Part shown: positions 8,339 to 16,369 of the stretch, piece by piece
How the letters are laid out: each line of letters opens with the position of its first letter
Numbering within the stretch: position 1 is the stretch's first letter
Assembly (NCBI GenBank): GCA_035284745.1
Contig: JAYKIL010000021.1
Coordinates: 61,744 to 125,743 of the forward strand
Origin: JAYKJB01 sp035284745 [NCBI: Candidatus Sericytochromatia bacterium]
GTDB taxonomy: Bacteria > Cyanobacteriota > Sericytochromatia > S15B-MN24
Direction of reading: 5' to 3'
DNA: 64,000 bases
Made by a program: the position numbers and the translations under genes
Notes under the pieces: generated by a model
The model's input: only the letters and a program-made list of their open reading frames with translations
What the model was told of the DNA's origin: nothing
The model's database searches: none

Positions 8339-8962
8339 TTTGCCTTGAATCGTCAACCGATCAACCAGCAAAGGGGCCATGGAGCGGTTGGCAGGCTGAA
8401 GGCGAAACCGCCCCCCGCGTTCACGATAAAAGCGCTTTAACGTCGCCTCGCCGCTGTCGAGCAATGCCACCACGATATCTCCGTTGCGCGCCGTCTCGGA
8501 GCGCTTAATGATGACATAGTCGCCGTCTTGAATATGGTCTTCGATCATCGAATCGCCCTTGACCTGCAAGACGTACACATCGGTGCCAGCAAACTGGGTT
8601 TCGAGATCAAGAAACTCGTCCGACTGAGCAATCGCCTCGATCGGACGGCCCGCCGCAATTCGGCCAACAATCGGTAAGCCCCGAGACGACGTCTGAAAGG
8701 TGGCCTTGGGCGCCGCAGAACCGAGCAACCGGATGGCCCGATTCTTGCCATCCGCCCACTCGATCAAGCCCCGTTTGGCGAGTACCGTCAAGTGATAATG
8801 AACCGTAGACGTTGAACGCAAACCGAGGGCTTCGCATATTTCGCGGATAGACGGCGCATAGCCATTCGCGTGGACGTGGTCGACAATGAACCGATACACG
8901 TCATTTTGACGCGTCGCCCGCGTCGTGGCGGCGGAAACAGTGCTTTGCTCGTCAGGCTGCAT
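8309..8962 (-). CDS. lexA: SOS repressor LexA
   Basis: Repressor of the DNA-damage response that cleaves itself when stimulated by RecA filaments. From the ATG at 8962 (GGGGAGA upstream) it has 217 residues. A winged helix-turn-helix occupies residues 18-80 (SIREICEALGLRSTSTVHYH). The Ala104-Gly105 cleavage site lies in RIAAGRP. The serine protease dyad is Ser138 (KGDSMI) and Lys176 (ATLKRF). The start at 9070 would add 36 unrelated residues and run through its own operator. The promoter just upstream contains a matching LexA box, implying autoregulation. The 3' end overlaps the pqqD-like gene on the other strand by 30 bases. Confidence 0.96.
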   Translation of the reverse strand: MQPDEQSTVSAATTRATRQNDVYRFIVDHVHANGYAPSIREICEALGLRSTSTVHYHLTVLAKRGLIEWADGKNRAIRLLGSAAPKATFQTSSRGLPIVGRIAAGRPIEAIAQSDEFLDLETQFAGTDVYVLQVKGDSMIEDHIQDGDYVIIKRSETARNGDIVVALLDSGEATLKRFYRERGGRFRLQPANRSMAPLLVDRLTIQGKLIGLLRSQF

Positions 8963-9001
8963 CAGGCATCTCCCCAGGCAATTTCGAAAAACCCATGGGC
9001 A

Positions 9002-9031
9002 ATTGTAGAACAGTTGTTCCAAAAAAGACAA
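9002..9031 (-). promoter_or_regulatory. lexA promoter with LexA operator (GAAC-N4-GTTC)
   Basis: On the minus strand TTGTCT (9031-9026) and TACAAT (9007-9002) lie 18 bases apart and read as -35 and -10 boxes for lexA. The inverted repeat GAACAACTGTTC fills 9019-9008, inside the spacer and touching the -10. GAACnnnnGTTC is the known core of the Gram-positive LexA box, and cyanobacterial boxes are related. LexA bound here should block its own transcription. Function is inferred from position and sequence. Confidence 0.8.
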
Positions 9032-9117
9032 GTATGGAACCCCATGCGCAGCCCGCGTGCGACCACACAAACTGGGTAAATAAAAAGTAATTCCGATGAG
9101 AAAGGATTCACCCCTTA

Positions 9118-9690
9118 ATGCGCAAGGTTCTTGGCGTGGTGTTGATGGGATTGATGCAGGCGGGTTGCGGCTGGTACACGAACATTCCGGCCTCTATTCT
9201 TGTGGTCTCGGTCAAACCAGGAAAAATCACCTACGAACCCCCCAATACGGCAGGGGTTCGCGAGATAAAGACGGAAAACCCCGTCGTCCGGCTTCAGGGC
9301 GAGCCAGGCAGCATTGGCGCGAATTTTTCAATTGCCACCGTGCAGTATACACGGAGCAACGGAACGGACATCGCTGCGGATAAACTTCCGCCCATGAGGA
9401 TCGGTCTCAGTTTTAGGGTTGAATCATCGACCTATCCTGCACAACCCGGAACGGGCCCCATCGACCAGTCACAAGTGGGGCGCATTATTGACGCAGGCCG
9501 CACCGAGATAGAATTGCCCGTTCTCACTCGACTGGTTGAACAATACGGCCAAGACAACAATCCGCCAGAGGGCAATGCACCCCTGATCACTGCCAATGTT
9601 ATTTTTCAGGGGGCTGACGACGCCAACTTCCCGATCAGCCTGTCTGCCTTTGTTCCTATCTACTTTAGCGGCAATCCGGGATCACGATGA
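9118..9690 (+). CDS. putative lipoprotein at the head of the tad locus
   Basis: A 190-residue predicted lipoprotein (signal MRKVLGVVLMGLMQAGC, lipobox QAGC). I recognise no family. The mature part looks beta-rich and ends in a run of alternating hydrophobic strands (ISLSAFVPIYF). The ATG at 9118 follows AAAGGA by about a dozen bases. It overlaps the next small prepilin gene by four bases (ATGA), which ties it to the Tad pilus locus. A pilot-like role or an outer-membrane Tad lipoprotein role (TadD or RcpB type) is possible but not supported by similarity that I can see. Confidence 0.65.
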   Translation: MRKVLGVVLMGLMQAGCGWYTNIPASILVVSVKPGKITYEPPNTAGVREIKTENPVVRLQGEPGSIGANFSIATVQYTRSNGTDIAADKLPPMRIGLSFRVESSTYPAQPGTGPIDQSQVGRIIDAGRTEIELPVLTRLVEQYGQDNNPPEGNAPLITANVIFQGADDANFPISLSAFVPIYFSGNPGSR

Positions 9691-9866
9691 GAATCGCACT
9701 GCGGCGGATGATTCAGGAAGAGTCAGGCTCTGCCGCGGTAGAGTACGCCTTGCTGACCGGTGCTTTTGTCCTCTGTCTTTTTGGAGCCGCGGCCGCCCTA
9801 AAAAATGCGCAAGCAGCCGCTTTTCGCGCTCAACACGAAGGTCTCAAGCGCTGGCGAGCCCCTTGA
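9687..9866 (+). CDS. small Flp-type prepilin-like protein
   Basis: A 59-residue protein whose start codon overlaps the stop of the preceding gene. It has the Flp prepilin pattern: a short charged leader (MRIALRRMIQEESG), then the processing motif G-XXXX-E-Y (G-SAAV-EY), then a hydrophobic helix (ALLTGAFVLCLFGAAAAL). This is the signature cleaved by TadV-type peptidases. Its hydrophobic segment and tail differ from the two Flp pilins downstream, so it may be a minor pilin or a divergent third copy. It is short enough that gene finders may miss it. Confidence 0.72.
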   Translation: MRIALRRMIQEESGSAAVEYALLTGAFVLCLFGAAAALKNAQAAAFRAQHEGLKRWRAP

Positions 9867-10018
9867 ATCGCGCTCCCTTATCCTAAAATTAACTCAAAAT
9901 TTACATCAGGACAAACTCAGCACCGCAAGGTTGCCCAAGGTCGACGCGATAAGGTTTTTAGGGAAGTTCTCAACGCGCTGAATCTCTCAGCCTGCGCCAT
10001 TTAAAAAAGGAGCCGCCG

Positions 10019-10210
10019 ATGCTGATGCTTAAGAAACTGTGGAATGATGAAGACGGTCAATCTCTGGTGGAATATGGCCTGATCTTGGGTTTGGTCTCCG
10101 TGGCCTTGATTGCCGTCCTTGGAACGATGCGCACCGAACTCGGAAAGATTTTTGATGCCGTCGCCAAGTCGCTGAAAACGGCTGCATCCTCCGTCAAGTC
10201 CGCCAAGTAA
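10019..10210 (+). CDS. flp: Flp family type IVb pilin, copy 1
   Basis: A 63-residue prepilin for the Tad pilus fibre. The leader ends in DEDG, followed by the motif G-QSLV-EY and a hydrophobic helix GLILGLVSVALIAVLGTM; the tail is Lys/Ala/Ser-rich. Cleavage after Gly is expected by the TadV peptidase coded at 10556. A strong ribosome site (AAAAAAGGAG) lies six bases before the ATG. A separate promoter in the 150-base gap upstream is likely but not clear in sequence. It is nearly identical to copy 2 through the leader and helix. Confidence 0.93.
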   Translation: MLMLKKLWNDEDGQSLVEYGLILGLVSVALIAVLGTMRTELGKIFDAVAKSLKTAASSVKSAK

Positions 10211-10234
10211 CAAGACGACACAGGAGGCTCTCCG

Positions 10235-10417
10235 ATGTGGCACCGATTGTGGCACGATGAAGACGGTCAAAGTCTGGTCGAATACGGCCTCATTTTGGGC
10301 TTGGTCTCAGTTGCGCTCATTGCGGTGCTGGGAACGATGAGAGCAAACCTGGTGAACATTTTCATGGAGGTATCTTCCCAGTTGCGCAAGGGTTCAGCCG
10401 CGGTCAAAACAAATTAG
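10235..10417 (+). CDS. flp: Flp family type IVb pilin, copy 2
   Basis: A 60-residue prepilin, a tandem duplicate of the gene just upstream. From WHDEDGQSLVEYG through GTMR it is nearly identical to copy 1; only the C-terminal tail differs (more hydrophobic, with VSSQLRK). It has the same G-XXXX-EY processing site. CAGGAGG lies nine bases before the ATG. A strong terminator follows after 15 bases, so the two pilins form a short, highly expressed unit. The differing tails may give two pilin types in one fibre (inference). Confidence 0.93.
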   Translation: MWHRLWHDEDGQSLVEYGLILGLVSVALIAVLGTMRANLVNIFMEVSSQLRKGSAAVKTN

Positions 10418-10432
10418 CGAATCACTTGTGGA

Positions 10433-10460
10433 AAAGGACCAGCCGGCGGCTGGTCCTTTC
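10433..10460 (+). terminator. strong intrinsic terminator between pilins and tad assembly genes
   Basis: A perfect 12-bp stem (AAAGGACCAGCC with GGCTGGTCCTTT) with a GGC loop, followed by CTTGTCT. It lies just after the second pilin. It should hold most transcription to the pilins and let a fraction through to the assembly genes. Confidence 0.82.
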
Positions 10461-10555
10461 TTGTCTGTATGTCCCACGGTTTGGGTGTACGCACGGGCGG
10501 GAAGATAATGGTCAGCGCCTTTTCATTTCTCTCCCCTCATCCCCCGAAAGAGACA

Positions 10556-11098
10556 ATGGCACCTGCCTGGCAGTTCGGACTGGTCGGAATCCTTATCGTT
10601 GCTTTGGTGACCGACCTTCAGAGCCGTAAAATCTACAACTGGCTTACCTTTCCAGCCATCCTTCTCGGGCTGGCTTTGGGGGCATTGACAGGAGGAGTGG
10701 CGGGCCTCCAGGCAGCCGGCATTGGCCTTTTGGTTGGCAGCGCGGTCTTTCTCCTCGGATTCATGCTCGGAGCCATGGGCGCGGGCGATGTAAAACTGAT
10801 GGCGGCGGTCGGTGCGTGGCTGGGATGGCCCCACGCCTTGGCCGCTGTCCTCTATGTCACGGTCATTGGGGGTTTCGTTTCCCTGGGGGCCGCCGCTGTG
10901 AATGGCTCCTTGATACAGCTATTTCGTAACATTTACTGGTTCCTCGTCGGACTCATCCTGCCGGGCGGCAAAGCCCAGGCGGCCATAGCCCGCAGTGCGG
11001 CGCCCCCGATTCCATACGGCATCTCGATTGCACTCGGCGGCATCCTGGCGTTGTTTTTTCCAGAACCCCAAACCCTGCTCGCCTTGATGAGGAGGTGA
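10556..11098 (+). CDS. cpaA: prepilin peptidase, TadV/CpaA type
   Basis: Membrane aspartyl protease that cleaves Flp and TadE-type prepilins. About 180 residues with six hydrophobic segments. The two catalytic Asp lie in VTDLQSRKI (first) and GAGDVK (the GxGD motif), as in TadV. It lacks the N-methylation domain of PilD, as expected for this short class. I take the ATG at 10556 because TadV proteins start close to the first helix; upstream ATGs at 10508 (with GGGAAG) and 10469 are possible. It lies right after the pilins. Confidence 0.9.
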   Translation: MAPAWQFGLVGILIVALVTDLQSRKIYNWLTFPAILLGLALGALTGGVAGLQAAGIGLLVGSAVFLLGFMLGAMGAGDVKLMAAVGAWLGWPHALAAVLYVTVIGGFVSLGAAAVNGSLIQLFRNIYWFLVGLILPGGKAQAAIARSAAPPIPYGISIALGGILALFFPEPQTLLALMRR

Positions 11099-11101
11099 GC
11101 C

Positions 11102-12181
11102 GTGCTCCACAGGAATTCCATCATCAAAACCGATGAAGGACAGGCGCTGGCCGAGTTCGCCTTGGTGCTTCCCATTTTGGCGTTACTCACCTTTGGCACC
11201 CTCGAAGTGGCCATTTGGTTGCAGCAGCAAAGCAGTATTAACGCCGCCGCTTTTATGGCATCGCGCTCTTCCATTGTGCTTGCGGGCGACCTCAATCAAA
11301 CCCGTGCGGCCTTGCGCGATTACGTGGAGGCGTGCCCCCCCTGGCTGGCCCGAGCCGTTGCGGGGATGAAAAAATCAGGCAACAATCCGCGCATCCAACT
11401 CGAAGCCCGCGCCGATCGCTTCACCGGCCTGATCAGTGCCCTGACCGGAGGCAACGTGAAGGGGTTTGATACCTTGGCGGCAGCCGCAACCCTGCCGCTC
11501 GAATACGACCCGCAGCCCCATGGGCGGGCGAAAACAGGCCCAAAATCACGCTTCTTGGTGGACTACCGCGTTCCTGCCACCGAAAAGGCGTTGGCACCTG
11601 CCGCCGTCGCGAATGCTGGGAAAGCGATTGATGCTATCAAAAAAGCCGTTCGTGAGGCCGTGCCCTTGGTCCCGCCATCTGCCAAGCCGCCCGCAGGAGC
11701 AGCGCCGCCCAAGCCCCCGGGTGCTTCTCCTCCGGGGGCGGGAACACCTCCTTCGATCCAGTTGCCCAACATCAAGGCACTGGAGGCGTTAAAGGCAGAT
11801 GGTGAGGCCTTTCAAACGCGTGGTTCGGTGCCAGGAAATCCAAAAGACCACGGAAAAAGTACCCGCGGATTTAGCTCGTTGTTTTATCTGGGCCACCAGT
11901 TTGAAAGCCAAGGTCACCGCAAGGCACCGTGGACCAGCAAAACCGTCGCCCAGGGGCTGCGAGACCAGGAAAGCAATGTGTCAGACTCCGGCGCCGGGCT
12001 GGAAAAAACCTGTGAGAACGTCGCGCGTTTTATCAAAGCCGCCGAAAAACACCCTGTTTATGGCCCCTATGTCAAAGGATTTGATCGAAAGGTGCGCCCG
12101 TGGACCCGCGCCTTGACCAAAGGGTTAGACGCCGAAGCCAAGGCCCGTGAGGCGCGCGAACGTGCCCTTTTTGCACGGTAA
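11102..12181 (+). CDS. TadE-like minor pilin with proline-rich extension
   Basis: A 359-residue pseudopilin-like protein. The N-terminus has a prepilin-type site (DEG-QALA-EF) and a hydrophobic helix (ALVLPILALLTFGTLEVAIWL) typical of TadE. The body is unusually long for TadE (usually about 150-200 residues), with a Pro/Gly/Ala-rich linker at about residues 195-220 and a basic C-terminal half. The GTG at 11102 has AGGAGG six bases upstream. TadE proteins are processed by TadV and are needed for Tad pilus assembly. The function of the extended C-terminus is unknown. Confidence 0.8.
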   Translation: MLHRNSIIKTDEGQALAEFALVLPILALLTFGTLEVAIWLQQQSSINAAAFMASRSSIVLAGDLNQTRAALRDYVEACPPWLARAVAGMKKSGNNPRIQLEARADRFTGLISALTGGNVKGFDTLAAAATLPLEYDPQPHGRAKTGPKSRFLVDYRVPATEKALAPAAVANAGKAIDAIKKAVREAVPLVPPSAKPPAGAAPPKPPGASPPGAGTPPSIQLPNIKALEALKADGEAFQTRGSVPGNPKDHGKSTRGFSSLFYLGHQFESQGHRKAPWTSKTVAQGLRDQESNVSDSGAGLEKTCENVARFIKAAEKHPVYGPYVKGFDRKVRPWTRALTKGLDAEAKAREARERALFAR

Positions 12182-12187
12182 ACCCTG

Positions 12188-13012
12188 ATGGCTGTGCTTC
12201 AACAACTTGCCGAACAAGAAGACGGCCAGGCCCTGCTGTGGGGTGCGGGGGTGGTTGTCATCACGATGGCATTATTCTATGGGGCGCTTGATATTGGTCT
12301 TCTGGTTTTAGGAAAAATCCAGGCACAAACAGCCGCCGATGCCTCTGCGCTGGCTGCCAGTGGCGTCAAAGCGAGTGTACACAACACGCGTTCTCTGGCG
12401 TATCGCGCATCGAGCGGACAAATCGCAATGGCGCGTGCTCATCTCGTCCGCGCAACGGGCTTGGCCCTCAATGGCTTGGTTGATCCGAGCAACACCAATC
12501 GCAAAAGCTTTCGCGACGCATTGAGTCGGGCCATTCACCACCGTGAAAACGTCGAAGCCCTTCACGAGGGTCTCAAGAGTTACAACTCATGGGTGGCCCA
12601 GGCAGAGGTCGGCCCGGCCACTGTCAAAAAAGCCGCAGAATTTGCCTTCCGCAATAACCTCGGCGTCTTGGGGGTCACGGACGCTAAAAATTATGCCTTG
12701 ATCAGAAAACCTGACGCGATCGCCGAATTCGGTAACACAGGGCTCATTGGCGGCACCGCCTTTCCCGAAGAGACCATCGGCACTGGTTCGGGCGGCAAAA
12801 GCCATGTCGCGGTGGAGCCTCAGATCACGGCATTGGGAGGAGGGCTATTGGGCTACGGGCGCAGTTCGATCCTGAGTGCGGCAGCCACGGCAGGCCCTCT
12901 CGACGCCCAGAAGGTATACGGGGGTAAACTGGGAGCGCTCGACCCGCAACGGGGATATGGCGTGAATTGGTATACGGTACGCCTGTTGGCTGTCGGACAG
13001 AAGGGACGGTAA
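12188..13012 (+). CDS. TadG-like Tad pilus protein
   Basis: A 274-residue protein with a single N-terminal membrane helix (LWGAGVVVITMALFYGALDIGLLVL) followed by IQAQTAADASALAAS, the signature after the helix in the TadG-like (Flp pilus assembly) family. It keeps the EDGQAL leader seen in the locus but lacks the Glu five residues after Gly (G-QALLWG), so prepilin cleavage is doubtful. The rest is unassigned. It sits six bases after the TadE-like gene and before another TadE-like gene. It probably contributes to an envelope-spanning or pseudopilin complex. Confidence 0.7.
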   Translation: MAVLQQLAEQEDGQALLWGAGVVVITMALFYGALDIGLLVLGKIQAQTAADASALAASGVKASVHNTRSLAYRASSGQIAMARAHLVRATGLALNGLVDPSNTNRKSFRDALSRAIHHRENVEALHEGLKSYNSWVAQAEVGPATVKKAAEFAFRNNLGVLGVTDAKNYALIRKPDAIAEFGNTGLIGGTAFPEETIGTGSGGKSHVAVEPQITALGGGLLGYGRSSILSAAATAGPLDAQKVYGGKLGALDPQRGYGVNWYTVRLLAVGQKGR

Positions 13013-13015
13013 ACC

Positions 13016-13678
13016 TTGAAAACTGTCTCACATCAGTCCTTCACGTGCGCGGAAGACGGGCAGGCGCTGGTCGAATTCGTCCTCATTCTCCCTTTACTCA
13101 TTCTCCTTCTATTGGGGGTGACCTATTGTGGTGGCTTGGTGACCTCATTGCAAAATACAGCCATCGCGGCGCGTCACGTGGCACGAAGTGTCGCGCTGGA
13201 TGCCACCCTACAGGGTCTTAAAGACCCCCGCGGCCGCGGGGGAAAAGCCGATGAAACAGTGGGCCGCAGAGCCCTCGCAGAAAGCCTGCCGGTGGGTGCC
13301 GTCAGCGTTGCAGGAATAAATTGGGGACGTGCGGGCACTGCGGGACGCGGAATGGCAGGTGCCTTGCTCAAGAAAGGAACGGTTTCCTTAGGGCCTGTTG
13401 CCGGCCAAGCCTCTTGTGGGATCGGAGTGGCCTTGTACGGTGCCACGGTCAAACGCGACCTGACCCGCGACCTTACGCCTCTCGGAAGGCTCGTCAGCCG
13501 TTTGGTCCCGGGTGGGGGGGTAGGAAACCTTTTGCTTCCCACGCTGTCAGCCAGTGCAATAATGCCCGCAGAACTTCCCATCCGGGGCCGCGGAGGACCC
13601 GTGGTCGGAGTGCTCGATTTAAACCCTTGGATTAGCAAAGTTGTGACGCGCTCGTATAAGCCACGGAGCTTCGACTGA
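13016..13678 (+). CDS. TadE-like minor pilin
   Basis: A 220-residue pseudopilin-like protein. The prepilin-type site (EDG-QALV-EF) and hydrophobic helix (LILPLLILLLLGVTYCGGLV) match TadE. The remainder is rich in Gly, Arg and Leu and is not recognised. Start TTG at 13016, three bases after the previous stop, with GGGACGG upstream. Its stop shares one base with the next ATG, so translation is probably coupled. Confidence 0.76.
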   Translation: MKTVSHQSFTCAEDGQALVEFVLILPLLILLLLGVTYCGGLVTSLQNTAIAARHVARSVALDATLQGLKDPRGRGGKADETVGRRALAESLPVGAVSVAGINWGRAGTAGRGMAGALLKKGTVSLGPVAGQASCGIGVALYGATVKRDLTRDLTPLGRLVSRLVPGGGVGNLLLPTLSASAIMPAELPIRGRGGPVVGVLDLNPWISKVVTRSYKPRSFD

Positions 13679-14100
13679 TGCCTTGGAGCCACATCATCTT
13701 TCCCTCGCTTCTCGGGTTTGCTTTGGTCTTGGCACCCTGTCTCCCGGTTTCCGCGCTACCGGCGGTAGGGCCCATCTGGACCCGTGTCCCCCTCTACCCG
13801 GGCGCAACAAGGCCCTTGCCCCAATGGGAAGCGCCCCGACTCGCCATCGCCCAAACCGCCGACACCCCGTTACAAGTCGTCGCTTATTACGCCACAGAAC
13901 TCCCACTTCAAGGCTGGGAACCTTTGGCACAAACGGTGCCGGAAGCAGCGGCAGCCATTGCGGCCGGTGCACCGGCCTGGCTGAGTTTCACTCACCCTCA
14001 CGAGGGTCGACTCGATTTACAAATTCATAGCGGTCGACATCCAAAAACAGGCAGAAACGTCACGATGATTTTCTATGAAACCATTCAGTACAAAGACTGA
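13678..14100 (+). CDS. secreted protein in the tad operon, unknown function
   Basis: A 140-residue protein with a signal peptide (about residues 1-27, ending near SALPA). The mature part has LYPGATR, then a helix with QVVAYYATELPLQGWEPL, then strands LDLQIHSG and VTMIFYET. This pattern of a YPGA strand, a helix ending in a GW turn and closing strands recurs in many small uncharacterised periplasmic proteins. I cannot name the family. Coupled by one base to the TadE-like gene upstream. Likely a periplasmic accessory of the Tad system. Confidence 0.62.
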   Translation: MPWSHIIFPSLLGFALVLAPCLPVSALPAVGPIWTRVPLYPGATRPLPQWEAPRLAIAQTADTPLQVVAYYATELPLQGWEPLAQTVPEAAAAIAAGAPAWLSFTHPHEGRLDLQIHSGRHPKTGRNVTMIFYETIQYKD

Positions 14101-14116
14101 CGAAGGAGACTGCGCC

Positions 14117-15217
14117 GTGAACCTCAGAGACAAGCTGCGAGCCAATAACGGGCAGGAGGCCGGTGCGACCGACGCAGATTGGGACGCGAACGAAGCCACC
14201 GAAAAATCCTCCCCTGTAAAAAAAAGCAAGCGAGGCATTGAAATGCCGCAATTGGATATCAATCGCCGCTTCCTTGTCTTGGCCGCGGCCACGGCGTTCC
14301 TGGCAGCAGCGCTCGGGGTGATGGTCCTTAAAAACTCTGCATCAGGGTTGGCAGAGGCAGGGGAGAAGGTAGAGGTCGTGGTTCTGGCAGAAGACGTCCA
14401 ACGCGGGGTGTCTCTGACCGAGGAACGACTGACCACGGCTTCTATTCCGCGAATGTATCTGCCCAAAGGTGCCATCGAGGCAGGGGAGGATCAGCAGGGC
14501 CTGAAAAAAACACAAGGGATGGTGGCCCTCGCGCCGATGGTCGCAGGCGAACCGGTGATCAGCCTGCGCGTGGGCGAGCCCAATCGCAGACTGGGCATCG
14601 CGTACCTGCTGAAGCGAGGTGAACGGGCCAAGACCATCAATGTGGACTCGGCCTCTGGGCTCGCCGGTCTGATCAAGCCTGGCAATGAAGTTGACTTGAT
14701 TGCGACCATTCCCGACCCGAACAACGACAGCCGACGGATAGGGACCCCGGTTCTACAGAAGGCACGTGTCATCGCAGTGGGCAAACATTTGTTGGGTGAA
14801 TTGCGCAAGGAAGAAGACGATGAGTCAACCGACGAAAGCGGTGGCATCGCGTCAGATAGCACCATCACACTCGCGATCGCGGCGGGAAAAATTGGCTTGG
14901 TCACCCTGCTCGAGGACTTAGGCAACCTGAAAGTCGTCTTGCGGGCGGACGATGACACCACGATTCAAAAAACACCTTTCAGCGATGAAGCCATTATGGC
15001 CCTGGTCAGCGGCAAAGTACCGGCCCGCTCGCCAAGCCCTCCTCCCCCCGCGCCCCCCGCCCCCCGGGTCATCATCCGAGAGGCAGCACCCCCGCGACCC
15101 GCCCCTCGTCCGCGAGTGGTTCCGCGCCCCGCCCCGATGCCCCCCAAACCCGCAGCGGTAGAAAAGCCCCCTCGCAAACCCCGCACCCCGCAGGTCATTC
15201 GCTTCGGCCAAGACTGA
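14117..15217 (+). CDS. cpaB: Tad pilus assembly protein CpaB/RcpC
   Basis: A 366-residue inner-membrane-anchored periplasmic protein. A basic N-terminal tail is followed by one membrane helix (FLVLAAATAFLAAALGVMVL), then an SAF-type beta-clip domain (VVVLAEDVQRGVSLTEERLT) and the RcpC-type central domain (IKPGNEVDLIATI). The last 60 residues are extremely Pro/Arg-rich, perhaps a spacer contacting peptidoglycan or the secretin (inference). I chose GTG 14117 for its GGAG eight bases upstream; an ATG at 14075 would overlap the upstream gene. RcpC/CpaB proteins work with the CpaC secretin, coded next. Confidence 0.88.
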   Translation: MNLRDKLRANNGQEAGATDADWDANEATEKSSPVKKSKRGIEMPQLDINRRFLVLAAATAFLAAALGVMVLKNSASGLAEAGEKVEVVVLAEDVQRGVSLTEERLTTASIPRMYLPKGAIEAGEDQQGLKKTQGMVALAPMVAGEPVISLRVGEPNRRLGIAYLLKRGERAKTINVDSASGLAGLIKPGNEVDLIATIPDPNNDSRRIGTPVLQKARVIAVGKHLLGELRKEEDDESTDESGGIASDSTITLAIAAGKIGLVTLLEDLGNLKVVLRADDDTTIQKTPFSDEAIMALVSGKVPARSPSPPPPAPPAPRVIIREAAPPRPAPRPRVVPRPAPMPPKPAAVEKPPRKPRTPQVIRFGQD

Positions 15218-15293
15218 TTCAGGGCAAAACGAGCAGCCCCCGGGACAAGCGGGTATAAGCCATGAGCATCCCCGACTGGAAAGAGGCGCCTCG

Positions 15294-16364
15294 TTGTCCC
15301 TTCGCCTGAAAGCCCTCCTCGCTGCGCGTGCTTGGTATGCCCTGGTATTTGGCTGCGCCACCACGGCAGGCGCGCTCAGTGCCCCAGCCCCGGCGTGGGC
15401 ATTGCGACCTGACATTTCGATTCCGCTGGGCCAGACGACGATTGTCACCGCACCCGAAGGAGTCGATCGTCTTGTTGTAGGAGATTCCAGCATCGCAGAT
15501 GTCGTGGCGTTACCCGGCGGCAAAGAAATTTTAGTCAACGCCAAAAAGGTGGGCTTTACCAACTTTCTGGTCTTCCCTTCCCGCGGCCCGGTACGGGCCT
15601 ATCGACTGGAGGTGATCCAAACCGCCCGCGATGAGTCCATCGCGGTGAGAATCCAAGTGATTGAGGTCACGGAGCGAAAACTGGGCCAGGCCGGCGTGCG
15701 CTGGAATGACAAAATATCGTTCGTAGAAGCCGCTCCGAATGCCCCTTTCCGCTTTGGCTTGCCGGTACGGGCCGATGTGCTTACAGCGGCATTAAATACA
15801 CTGGCCCAGGACCGGGACGTCAAGGTTCTGGCCGAACCTACGCTGGTCATTCAGAACGGGAAAAAAGGAGAATTTCTCTCGGGCGGGCAAATTCCGGTAC
15901 CTCTGCTACAGGCCACCGCGGGGGGGGCGGCATATACCGTCGAGTGGAAAGAATACGGGATTCGGCTCGAGGTGGCGCCTCGCTTGGAGGGGAACGACGC
16001 CATCACGATGCAACTCAGACCCGAAGTCAGCACCATCGATATGGAAAATGCAGTTCAGCTTCGTGATCTCTCAGTGCCTGGGCTGGCGACCCGCTGGGCC
16101 AAAACAGAGGTCCAGGTAGCGTCCGGGGAAAGTTTGGTTATTGCGGGTCTCCTGCGAAAGGAAAAGATTCGCACGACCAGTAAATTGCCCTTTTTGGGCG
16201 ATATCCCAATGCTCGGATTCCTTTTCGGCGCAGCCAATTACGATGAACGACAGAGTGAATTGGTCTTTATCGTGACCCCCTCAGTGGTGGTCCGGAACGT
16301 GGTGAAGCCCGAATCAGATTACGGCAAGGGTGCGCCTGGCGTTTTCCCAAAACCCAAGAATTAA
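15294..16364 (+). CDS. cpaC: Tad pilus secretin CpaC/RcpA
   Basis: Outer-membrane secretin through which the Flp fibre exits. 356 residues: signal peptide (about 1-36), an N-terminal pilus-formation domain (IPLGQTTIVTAPEGVDRLVVG, with a BON-like GFTNFLVF strand), then the secretin core with the VLAEPTLV, FLSGGQIPVP and LPFLGDIPMLGFLF motifs in order. It is shorter than most RcpA proteins. The TTG start at 15294 is the only in-frame choice that keeps the signal; the upstream ATG at 15262 is out of frame. It shows the presence of an outer membrane. Confidence 0.93.
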   Translation: MSLRLKALLAARAWYALVFGCATTAGALSAPAPAWALRPDISIPLGQTTIVTAPEGVDRLVVGDSSIADVVALPGGKEILVNAKKVGFTNFLVFPSRGPVRAYRLEVIQTARDESIAVRIQVIEVTERKLGQAGVRWNDKISFVEAAPNAPFRFGLPVRADVLTAALNTLAQDRDVKVLAEPTLVIQNGKKGEFLSGGQIPVPLLQATAGGAAYTVEWKEYGIRLEVAPRLEGNDAITMQLRPEVSTIDMENAVQLRDLSVPGLATRWAKTEVQVASGESLVIAGLLRKEKIRTTSKLPFLGDIPMLGFLFGAANYDERQSELVFIVTPSVVVRNVVKPESDYGKGAPGVFPKPKN

Positions 16365-16369
16365 CGCCG

